From an uncultured Collinsella sp. (GTDB taxonomy: Bacteria > Actinomycetota > Coriobacteriia > Coriobacteriales > Coriobacteriaceae), in assembly GCA_900544465.1 (NCBI GenBank), contig UQVT01000036.1, positions 1 to 14,234 of the forward strand: 14,234 nt of DNA, written 5' to 3'. Positions within the stretch are counted from its first letter, which is position 1. Each line of letters begins with the position of its first letter. The position numbers were made by a program, and so were the translations under genes. This document shows positions 1-5,747 of the stretch, in pieces. The notes under the pieces were generated by a model that did no database searches, was not told the DNA's origin, and saw only the letters and a list, made by a program, of their open reading frames with translations.

Positions 1-16
1 CGATATCGGTCGTTTG

Positions 17-151
17 TCTCGATCTGTAACATCTAGGGTCGATTTTGCCGAGTTACTGTTACAGATCGAGATTTTCTTCTCAGCGGAATTTGAATGTCTC
101 AATCTGTAACAGGTGGGTCGAAAAATGGGCTCTAACTGTTACAGATTGAGA
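17..151. repeat. Tandem pair of 55-bp inverted-repeat units
   Basis: Four 15-bp arms alternate in orientation. Unit 1 has TCTCGATCTGTAACA (17-31) and its exact reverse complement (57-71). Unit 2 has TCTCAATCTGTAACA (97-111) and its exact reverse complement (137-151). Both loops and the spacer between units are each exactly 25 nt, so arms recur every 40 bp. The units differ at the fifth arm base (G versus A), and the opposite arm carries the matching change, so pairing is kept. The loops are related too: both contain GGGTCGA near the start and end in a TTAC- or TAAC-type sequence before the right arm. The array lies downstream of thiD and has no coding potential. It could be a dispersed repeat, a double RNA hairpin or a set of sites for a dimeric protein; the sequence alone does not decide. 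Confidence 0.85.
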
Positions 152-163
152 TATATGCAGGAA

Positions 164-196
164 CCACCGTAAAGGTGCTTGTCCCCTTTGCGGTGG
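164..196 (-). terminator. Hairpin after thiD, possible terminator
   Basis: CCACCGTAAAGG (164-175) pairs with CCTTTGCGGTGG (185-196) over 12 positions with one non-Watson-Crick position, around a 9-nt loop. It begins 16 nt past the thiD stop codon. On the minus strand the stem is followed by TTCCTGCATATAT, which is only weakly T-rich, so a terminator role is likely from position rather than from a classic U tract. Confidence 0.45.
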
Positions 197-211
197 CTTG
201 GGCTGCGAATC

Positions 212-1042
212 TTAATACTGCCACATGTGGTTGACGGGGCCGGAGCCTTTGCCCATGTTCAGGCCGGCGGCCAGAGCGCCTGTCAGGTAGGCCTTGCCGG
301 CATTGATGGCGTCGGCAAGATCCATGCCCTGAGCCAGCGCACAGGCGATGGCGGACGAGAGCGTGCAGCCGGTGCCGTGCGTGTTGTCGGTCTCAATACG
401 CTTGTGGCGGAACCACGTGGTGAGCGGATCGCCTAGGTGGTTGCCCTCATCATCGAGCGGCGCGGGTTCGGCCAGTACGTCGTTGGCCTCGTTGACAAAA
501 TGCCCGCCCTTAACGAGGGACGCGCAGCCAAAGCGGCGGGTGAGGAGCATGGCAGCATTTTGCTGTGTGCGCTCGGAGTCGACCTCGTAGTCAAGCAGGG
601 CCATGGCCTCGGGAATATTGGGCGTGATGACGGTTGCTAGTGGGAACAGGCGGCGGGTGAGCGCCTCGGCGGCATCTTCGACAATCAGCCGTGCGCCCGA
701 GGTGGCTACCATGACGGGGTCGACGACCACGTTTGTCGCGTTCCAGGCGCTCAGGCGGTCGGCGATAACCTCGATAATCTCGGCAGAGGAAACCATGCCG
801 ATCTTGACGGCGCTGGGGCGGATATCGTCAAAAACGGCGTCAATTTGCGCGGCTACGATATCTGGCGAGATATCCTGCACGGCGGTAACGCCCAGGGTGT
901 TTTGCGCTGTGATGGCGGTGATGGCCGTCTCGGCATACAGGCGGTGCGCCGTGATGGTCTTGATGTCGGCCTGAATGCCGGCGCCACCGCTGGAATCGGA
1001 TCCCGCGATGGACAGGACGGCAGGTACCTTACTACGATCCAT
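212..1042 (-). CDS. thiD: Hydroxymethylpyrimidine/phosphomethylpyrimidine kinase ThiD
   Basis: 276 aa, a normal length for the family. This cytoplasmic enzyme phosphorylates HMP and then HMP-P to HMP-PP, the pyrimidine half of thiamin. The N-terminal ribokinase-fold substrate motif SIAGSDSSGGAGIQAD is at residues 11-26, DPVMVATSGARL lies mid-protein, and the C-terminal anion-hole and catalytic motif HGTGCT is at about 222-227, with the family's catalytic Cys near 226. The ATG at 1042 is preceded by AAGGGAG with a 5-nt gap, which supports this start. The gene follows thiC on the same strand across a 182-nt gap with its own TATAAT box, so it may be expressed both from that promoter and by read-through. 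ThiC makes HMP-P, which is the substrate of this kinase. No ThiE domain is fused to it. Family assignment is secure. Confidence 0.96.
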   Translation of the reverse strand: MDRSKVPAVLSIAGSDSSGGAGIQADIKTITAHRLYAETAITAITAQNTLGVTAVQDISPDIVAAQIDAVFDDIRPSAVKIGMVSSAEIIEVIADRLSAWNATNVVVDPVMVATSGARLIVEDAAEALTRRLFPLATVITPNIPEAMALLDYEVDSERTQQNAAMLLTRRFGCASLVKGGHFVNEANDVLAEPAPLDDEGNHLGDPLTTWFRHKRIETDNTHGTGCTLSSAIACALAQGMDLADAINAGKAYLTGALAAGLNMGKGSGPVNHMWQY

Positions 1043-1088
1043 GTTCGCTCCCTTGTTCGGTCGGAATCAAATGGGTCTTTAAGCCAGC

Positions 1089-1129
1089 ATTATAAAGATG
1101 CCCGGGCCGACTCTATGCCGAACCCGGGC
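1089..1129 (-). promoter_or_regulatory. Candidate thiD promoter with adjacent GC hairpin
   Basis: On the minus strand a perfect TATAAT (plus positions 1089-1094) lies 46 nt upstream of the thiD start. No good -35 box is visible at normal spacing. Immediately upstream, GCCCGGG (1100-1106) can pair with CCCGGGC (1123-1129). That hairpin sits in the thiC-thiD gap and could be a weak thiC terminator, since ATCTTT follows it on the minus strand, or it could be incidental. Confidence 0.4.
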
Positions 1130-1224
1130 GGGCGATGCAATCTCTACGCAAGTGTAAGTAAATGTTCACAAGTCAACAATTGACAGGCACCAGCTCGCCG
1201 CCAGAAGCGGCCGCGGCGACAGGG

Positions 1225-2559
1225 TTAGTCTTCCATGCCGAGGTCGATCGTGGTGCCCTCGAAGATCTTGTTGACGGTGCGGACGGCGCACATCTTGCCA
1301 CACATGGTGCAAGTGCCCTCGGTGGCGGCGGGGGACTCCTCGTAGCGCTTCTTGCCCGTAACCGGGTCGAGCGCGCACTTCCACATGGCGTCCCAGTCGA
1401 GCTTGCGGCGTGCCTGGCCCATCTTGTCGTCCAGATCGCGGGCGTGCGGCACCTTCTTGGCGATATCGGCGGCGTGTGCGGCGATCTTGGTGGCCATGAG
1501 GCCATCGAGCACGTCCTGGGCGTTGGGCAGGCACAGGTGCTCAGCGGGTGTCACGTAGCACAGGAAGTCGGCGCCGGAGCTCGCCGAGATGGCGCCACCG
1601 ATGGCGGCGGTGATGTGGTCGTAGCCCACGCCGATATCGGTCACCAGCGGCCCCAGCACATAGAACGGCGCATTATGACACAGGCGCTTCTGCAGCTTCA
1701 TGTTGGCGGCGATCTCGTCGAGCGCCATGTGACCCGGTCCCTCGACCATAACCTGGACGCCGGCGGCCCAAGCGCGCTTGCACAGCTTGCCCAGCTCGAT
1801 CATCTCGGCGGTCTCGGTGGCATCGTTTGAGTCGTAGAGACAGCCCGGGCGGCAGGAATCGCCGAGCGAGATCGTCACGTCGTACTCGTGGCAGATCTCG
1901 AGCACCTCGTCGTAGAACTCGTAGAAGGGGTTTTCGTTGCCGGTGACTTCCATCCAGCCAAACAGCAGCGAGCCGCCGCGGCTGACGATGTTCATGAGGC
2001 GGCCGGTCTCCTTAAAGGTCTTGATGACCGACTTGTTGATGCCGCAGTGGATGGTCATGAAGTCCACGCCGTCCTCGGCGTGCGCGCGAACGACCTCGAG
2101 CAGGTCGTCCTTGGTGAGCTTGACCAGCGGCTTTTCCATGTAGCCGATGGCGTCGTACATGGGGACGGTGCCCACCATAAGCGGCGTCTCGTCGATGAGC
2201 TGCTGGCGGAACTGGCGCGTCTTGCCCGAGTTGGAGAGGTCCATGATGGCGTCGGCGCCAAAGTCCTCGGCAATCTTGACCTTCTTCCATTCCTCGGCGG
2301 CATCGGCCTTGTCGCCCGAGATGCCTAGGTTGACGTTGACCTTGGTGGACAGGCCCTCGCCGACACCAAAGGCGCGCATGCCCTTTTTGATATGCACGAT
2401 GTTGGCGGGGATGGCGATGCGGCCGTCGGCCACGCGCTCGCGGATGTACTCGGGGTCGCGATGCTCACGCTCGGCAACCTCCTTCATCTGCGGCGTAATC
2501 TGCCCGGCACGGGCGAAGTCGATTTGCGTGACGAGCTTGGGCTCGGTCTGTGTGCTCAT
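1225..2559 (-). CDS. thiC: Phosphomethylpyrimidine synthase ThiC, short form
   Basis: A radical-SAM enzyme that rearranges the purine intermediate AIR into HMP-P in the cytoplasm. The start is taken at MSTQTEP (2559) because AAGGGAG lies 8 nt upstream; an in-frame ATG at 2583 falls inside the TPP riboswitch core and is not used. This gives 444 aa, the compact form lacking the long N-terminal extension of E. coli ThiC. Visible motifs are SRGGSL, NPFYEFYDEVLEICHEYDV, SLGDSCRPG, VEGPGH (active site and metal region) and GYDHITAAIGGA. A C-terminal cluster motif C-TM-C-GKM-C (about residues 417-424) would bind the 4Fe-4S cluster. Its last gap is three residues, whereas E. coli-type ThiC has four. 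The riboswitch upstream predicts repression by thiamin pyrophosphate. thiD follows on the same strand. Confidence 0.97.
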   Translation of the reverse strand: MSTQTEPKLVTQIDFARAGQITPQMKEVAEREHRDPEYIRERVADGRIAIPANIVHIKKGMRAFGVGEGLSTKVNVNLGISGDKADAAEEWKKVKIAEDFGADAIMDLSNSGKTRQFRQQLIDETPLMVGTVPMYDAIGYMEKPLVKLTKDDLLEVVRAHAEDGVDFMTIHCGINKSVIKTFKETGRLMNIVSRGGSLLFGWMEVTGNENPFYEFYDEVLEICHEYDVTISLGDSCRPGCLYDSNDATETAEMIELGKLCKRAWAAGVQVMVEGPGHMALDEIAANMKLQKRLCHNAPFYVLGPLVTDIGVGYDHITAAIGGAISASSGADFLCYVTPAEHLCLPNAQDVLDGLMATKIAAHAADIAKKVPHARDLDDKMGQARRKLDWDAMWKCALDPVTGKKRYEESPAATEGTCTMCGKMCAVRTVNKIFEGTTIDLGMED

Positions 2560-2563
2560 TGGC

Positions 2564-2658
2564 ACGGCTCCCTTCGTTGGCATTACCCATATCAGGTTTG
2601 CGGGTCAGGGCGGGCGCGCCCAGTCTCAGCCTGCCGTCTTGTCCTGCAAGCTCCCCGT
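2564..2658 (-). promoter_or_regulatory. TPP riboswitch upstream of thiC
   Basis: On the minus strand the hallmark THI-element blocks appear in order: ACGGGGAGC (5' side), CTGAGA (2629-2624), ACCCGCAAACCTGATATGGG, and GTAATGCCAACGAAGGGAG. A GC-rich palindrome GGGCGCGCCC sits between CTGAGA and ACCC as an extra hairpin, like the variable inserts of actinobacterial TPP riboswitches. ACGG (2658-2655) can close the aptamer with CCGT (2567-2564). The final conserved GAAGGGAG is also the thiC Shine-Dalgarno, and the ATG is 8 nt further on. There is no room for a separate terminator, so direct translational control is inferred: TPP binding would hide the ribosome-binding site. Confidence 0.93.
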
Positions 2659-2673
2659 TATGTCATGGGCTCA

Positions 2674-2679
2674 AGTATA
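2674..2679 (-). promoter_or_regulatory. Candidate -10 box of thiC
   Basis: TATACT on the minus strand is placed so that transcription would begin about 7 nt later, just before the first paired bases of the TPP aptamer. The best -35-like sequence is a poor TTGGCC with a 19-nt spacer. The position relative to the riboswitch is the main support. Confidence 0.45.
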
Positions 2680-2729
2680 GCCTGAATGGGTACGATTGGG
2701 CCAACGAGCGTGCCTGTGGGGAGGCGAAC

Positions 2730-3245
2730 ATGGAAGACAAGCATCTGTATCGAGAGACGCAATGGGATGTATCGGCCGAGGAAAGCCGTGCGCACCATGG
2801 CCTTGTCGCGATTGGTTTTGCGGTGCTTGCCGTGCTGGTGATTGCCTTTTGTATCTGGACGTTTGGTGGTCGCGGCGGCGTTGCATGGGAGTTCGAGGCT
2901 GATGATAGCCTACCGATTATGACGATGAAGGTCTCTGGCGGCAATACCGTTGCCGCGCCGGGCGACTATTGGTATCCGCGCGATGGATTTGCCCAGCTGC
3001 AGCTGAGCGGTGGTTCCATTCCTGGTGAAGAGATCGAGCGCGTGACCTTCGATGCGTCGCTTAAGACACTGTTGGTCGAGCTCAAAGATCAAGGGGGTGT
3101 GCCCACGACGATGGATATCGCCCTGACGGAATGGCGCCTGGAGCCCCCGTCGGGCGTCAAGGTGTCCGAGGTGGAGCATGTCAAGATTACCTACCAAGAT
3201 GGCTCGACGAGCGAGATTGTAAAGGCCGATGGCTTGGCGGAGTAA
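2730..3245 (+). CDS. Unrecognised single-pass membrane protein
   Basis: 171 aa starting at MEDKHLYRE. GGGGAGG lies 5 nt before the ATG at 2730, and the open frame upstream of it only runs antisense through the riboswitch. Residues 1-23 are hydrophilic. Residues 24-46 form one strongly hydrophobic segment (LVAIGFAVLAVLVIAFCIWTF). The remaining roughly 125 residues are mixed polar with alternating beta-type patterns (WEFEADDSLPIMTMKV, AQLQLSGGSI, KTLLVELKD, VEHVKITYQDGS), as expected of a small extracytoplasmic beta-rich domain behind a signal anchor. There is no lipobox, catalytic motif or family signature that I recognise. It is divergent from thiC and its stop lies only 25 nt from that of convergent yaaA, so it is probably monocistronic. 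Base and codon use match the neighbours, so it is very likely a real gene, but its function is unknown. Confidence 0.8.
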   Translation: MEDKHLYRETQWDVSAEESRAHHGLVAIGFAVLAVLVIAFCIWTFGGRGGVAWEFEADDSLPIMTMKVSGGNTVAAPGDYWYPRDGFAQLQLSGGSIPGEEIERVTFDASLKTLLVELKDQGGVPTTMDIALTEWRLEPPSGVKVSEVEHVKITYQDGSTSEIVKADGLAE

Positions 3246-3246
3246 C

Positions 3247-3255
3247 GGGGGGGGG
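3247..3255 (+). repeat. Run of nine G residues
   Basis: A G9 homopolymer begins one base after the TAA of the membrane-protein gene and lies in the 25-nt gap before the convergent yaaA stop. It is outside both reading frames, so length change would not alter either protein. It is also a place where sequencing or assembly length errors are common. Confidence 0.9.
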
Positions 3256-3270
3256 TTGGAAACGGCGGGC

Positions 3271-4080
3271 CTATTGTGCCTGCGCGTTCATGAAAACCAG
3301 GGTGTTTTCGTCTGAAAGCTCGGGGATGTGACGATAGCCGATGTTGAATGCGGTAAGTCCGCTTGCATCCTCGAGCTCGTTTTCTGCCATCCACCGCACC
3401 ATGGAGCCGCGCGCCTTTTTGCTGGCGGTCGACCGTTGGATGGGCTTCCCGTTGCGGATACCCTCGCCAAAAAGGCATGTGACGGCCGTGGCGTCGCCCG
3501 CGAGATGGGGCAGAACGGCTTTGGCATACTCTACGCTGGCGAGGTTGACGATCGTGGTGTTTGAGCCTGCCGGGGCGATAACCTGCGCGAGCTTGTCGCT
3601 CCAAAACGCGTAGAGGTCTCGGGCATCGTCAACGGCGAGCTTCGCGCCCATTTCCAGCCGATACGGTTCGACGGCATGAAAGGGGCGTACGCATCCGTAA
3701 GGGCCCGAGAGGATCCACAGATGGTCTTGCAGCCATGCGAGCTGCGCGGAATCCATCACCTCGGGCGCCATGCTCTGGTATTGAATGCCGTGATAGGACA
3801 TGACGGCAGGGGAGAGGTGACGGGCGAGTGCGGGATTGTCGAGATCGCCGTTTCCCAAGATGGGCCCGAACTCATGCAGGGTGTTGAGGCAAGGCCCCAG
3901 CAGTTTGTCACTCACGTTCCATAGCGCCTGCAGACCGCCGCTGCCTTCATTCCGCTCGATATCTAGCAGTGCGCGGTGGAGGCGAGCCGTCTCGTGCACA
4001 AAAGGTGGAATGCCCAGGACTTCAAAAGCATCCCTGGCCGCGCGCATTTGCTTGGCGGGCGAAATGATGACCTGCAGCAT
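3271..4080 (-). CDS. yaaA: YaaA / UPF0246 (DUF328) family protein
   Basis: 269 aa from MLQVIISPAKQM; E. coli YaaA has 258. The start at 4080 is chosen because AGAGGAGA lies just upstream and the protein then begins at the family's conserved ISPAK block. An open frame runs further upstream but crosses the intergenic hairpin. Conserved blocks are YGCVRPFHAVEPYRLEMG (about 128-145), LYAFW (156-160), IVNLASVEYAKAV (177-189) and KKARGSMVRWMAEN (221-234), followed by LTAFN and ELSDENTLVF near the C-terminus. In E. coli YaaA lowers free intracellular iron under peroxide stress and its fold is related to DNA-binding proteins; the same role here is inferred from homology. The gene is downstream of the aminopeptidase on the same strand, but a strong hairpin separates them. 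Confidence 0.93.
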   Translation of the reverse strand: MLQVIISPAKQMRAARDAFEVLGIPPFVHETARLHRALLDIERNEGSGGLQALWNVSDKLLGPCLNTLHEFGPILGNGDLDNPALARHLSPAVMSYHGIQYQSMAPEVMDSAQLAWLQDHLWILSGPYGCVRPFHAVEPYRLEMGAKLAVDDARDLYAFWSDKLAQVIAPAGSNTTIVNLASVEYAKAVLPHLAGDATAVTCLFGEGIRNGKPIQRSTASKKARGSMVRWMAENELEDASGLTAFNIGYRHIPELSDENTLVFMNAQAQ

Positions 4081-4104
4081 GAACTCTCCTCTGCCAAAAA
4101 GGAA

Positions 4105-4169
4105 GTTGCGGTGGAATACGGTCTGTTTTGGTCGTTTATGGGCCAGTTTAGTCCGTATTTCACCGCAAC
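4105..4169 (-). terminator. Long hairpin between aminopeptidase and yaaA
   Basis: GTTGCGGTGGAATACGG (4105-4121) is the reverse complement of 4153-4169 except for one position, giving a 17-position stem around a 31-nt loop. On the minus strand it starts 15 nt after the aminopeptidase stop and is followed by TTCCTTTTTGG, a usable U tract, so it fits an intrinsic terminator for the aminopeptidase. The stem is unusually long and the loop large for a simple terminator, so it may instead be, or derive from, a dispersed palindromic repeat. Confidence 0.65.
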
Positions 4170-4183
4170 TGATGAAGGGTTGG

Positions 4184-5581
4184 TTAGGCGCGCTCGAGGA
4201 AGGCCTTGTAGCCGCGGTAGGCCTCGTAGATATCGGCCTTGTTGGCGACCTCCCACAGGGCGTGCATGGACAGGACGGCAACACCGGAGTCGATGACGTT
4301 CATGCCGTACTTGGCCATGATGTAGGCGATGGTGCCGCCGCCGCCCGCGTTGACGCGACCGAGCTCACAGGTCTGGAAGTCCACGCCGGCCTCGTCCATG
4401 ATGTCGCGGATGAGGGCCACGTACTCGGCGTCGGCGTCGTTGGAGCCGCCCTTGCCGCGGCTGCCCGTGTACTTGTTAAAGCACAGGCCGCGACCCATGA
4501 AGGCCGCGTTCTTGGTCTCGAACTTGCCGGCGTAGCCCGGGTCGAAGCCGGCGGACACGTCGGAGGAGAGCATGCGGCTGCGGGCGAGGGCGCGGCGCAG
4601 GGCCAGCGGGCTGTCCTCGCCGACGAGCGTCATGATCTCGGCGACGGTGTTCTCGAAGAAGCGGCTCGTCATGCCGGTGGCGCCCACGGAGCCGATCTCC
4701 TCCTTGTCGACGATGAGCGTGATGCTCGTGCGCTCCACGTTGGCGACGTTGATCTGGGCGAGCATGGAGGGGTAGGCGCAGACGCGGTCGTCGTGGCCAT
4801 AGCCCAAGATCATGGAGCGGTCGAGGCCCATGTCGCGGGCCGGGCCGGCGGGCACGACCTCGATCTCGGCGGAGAGGAAGTCCTCCTCCTCGACGTCGTA
4901 CTGCTCCTTGAGGATATCCAGGAACATCTGCTTGACGGGCTCCTTGGGGGCGTCCTTGTCGTCCTCGTCAAACTTGACGGGGCGGCCGCCCACGATTACG
5001 TCGAGGATCTCGGCGTCGACAGCGTCCTTGGCGGGCTTGGACATCTGCTCGCTCGAGAGGTGGATCAGCAGGTCGGAGATGGTGAAGACCGGGTCGTTCG
5101 CCTTGTCGCCGATGTTGATGTCGACGGTGGTGCCGTCCTTTTTGCAGATGACGCCCACGAGCGCGAGCGGGGAGGCCACCCAGTGGTAGCTCTTGACGCC
5201 GCCATAGTAGTGCGTGTCGAGATAAGCCATGTCGCCGGCCTCGAAGGCGGGATTCTGCTTAAGGTCCAGGCGCGGCGAGTCCACGTGGGCGCCCAGGATG
5301 TTAAAGCCCTGCTCGAGCGGGGCGGTGCCAAGGTTGACGAGCATAAGGTCCTTGCCGTGGTTGGCGGCGTACACCTTGTCGCCTGCCTTGAGCTCGCGAC
5401 CCTCGGCAATCACGGTCTCCAGGTCGACGTATCCCGCCTCCTCGGCCATCTTGATGCCGGTCTTGACGCACAGGCGCTCGGTCTTGTTCTCGCTCAAAAA
5501 CTGCTTATAGCCGCGGCAAAGCTCCTCGAGCTCCTCGATTTGCTGTGGCGTGTACTTTTTCCATGCGCTGGGACGCTCCAT
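4184..5581 (-). CDS. M18 family zinc aminopeptidase
   Basis: 465 aa. A cytoplasmic metallo-exopeptidase predicted to remove N-terminal residues from peptides, most like the type-1 (apeA) branch of M18. Family ligands and catalytic residues can be placed: H99 in GAHVDSPRLD, D264/D265 in YGHDDRVCAY, E294-E295 in DKEEIGS, D341 in SSDVSAGFDP and H440 in SMHALWEVANKADIYEAY. The GAHVD and KEEIGS blocks are typical of the two-zinc M18/M20/M42 clan, and the C-terminal SMH block is specific to M18. The start MERPSAW (5581) has AAGGAG 8 nt upstream; longer in-frame starts read through the promoter. It is divergent from polA, with a candidate extended -10 box about 50 nt upstream. Substrate preference cannot be read from the sequence. 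Confidence 0.93.
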   Translation of the reverse strand: MERPSAWKKYTPQQIEELEELCRGYKQFLSENKTERLCVKTGIKMAEEAGYVDLETVIAEGRELKAGDKVYAANHGKDLMLVNLGTAPLEQGFNILGAHVDSPRLDLKQNPAFEAGDMAYLDTHYYGGVKSYHWVASPLALVGVICKKDGTTVDINIGDKANDPVFTISDLLIHLSSEQMSKPAKDAVDAEILDVIVGGRPVKFDEDDKDAPKEPVKQMFLDILKEQYDVEEEDFLSAEIEVVPAGPARDMGLDRSMILGYGHDDRVCAYPSMLAQINVANVERTSITLIVDKEEIGSVGATGMTSRFFENTVAEIMTLVGEDSPLALRRALARSRMLSSDVSAGFDPGYAGKFETKNAAFMGRGLCFNKYTGSRGKGGSNDADAEYVALIRDIMDEAGVDFQTCELGRVNAGGGGTIAYIMAKYGMNVIDSGVAVLSMHALWEVANKADIYEAYRGYKAFLERA

Positions 5582-5630
5582 GACGCAGGCTCCTTTCGGA
5601 TCGATCGTGCTGGTTGATGTACCGTGAGCC

Positions 5631-5639
5631 ATCGTATCA
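5631..5639 (-). promoter_or_regulatory. Candidate extended -10 promoter of the aminopeptidase
   Basis: The minus strand reads TGATACGAT, an extended -10 (TG, one base, TACGAT), 49 nt upstream of the ATG. No convincing -35 is seen, as is common for extended -10 promoters. The same TGN-TACGAT pattern occurs before ndk at 13642-13650. Confidence 0.45.
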
Positions 5640-5747
5640 CGCGCGGGCTCGCGGCGGCAGGGGAGCCTGATGTGAGGTGGCCGCGGGGCGGGGAGCGTGT
5701 AAACTGGAGTGAGCAAACCGTGCCCAGCCCAAAGCGAGGTATTTAAT

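Noticed and set aside
17..151. CRISPR array
   Set aside because: The repeats alternate in orientation, there are only four arms, the spacers are related to each other, and no cas gene is nearby.
2560..2583. Eight-residue N-terminal extension of ThiC from the ATG at 2583
   Set aside because: That ATG is within the conserved GTAATGCC of the TPP aptamer; the ATG at 2559 has the Shine-Dalgarno.
3836..5617. 593-codon plus-strand open frame opposite the aminopeptidase and part of yaaA
   Set aside because: It crosses two convincing minus-strand genes and the hairpin between them, and its translation is repetitive A/G/V/D/H-rich sequence typical of antisense frames.
5709..5747. GTG start adding 13 residues to PolA
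   Set aside because: No spaced ribosome-binding site precedes it, whereas the ATG at 5748 has GAGG upstream and begins at the usual family N-terminus.
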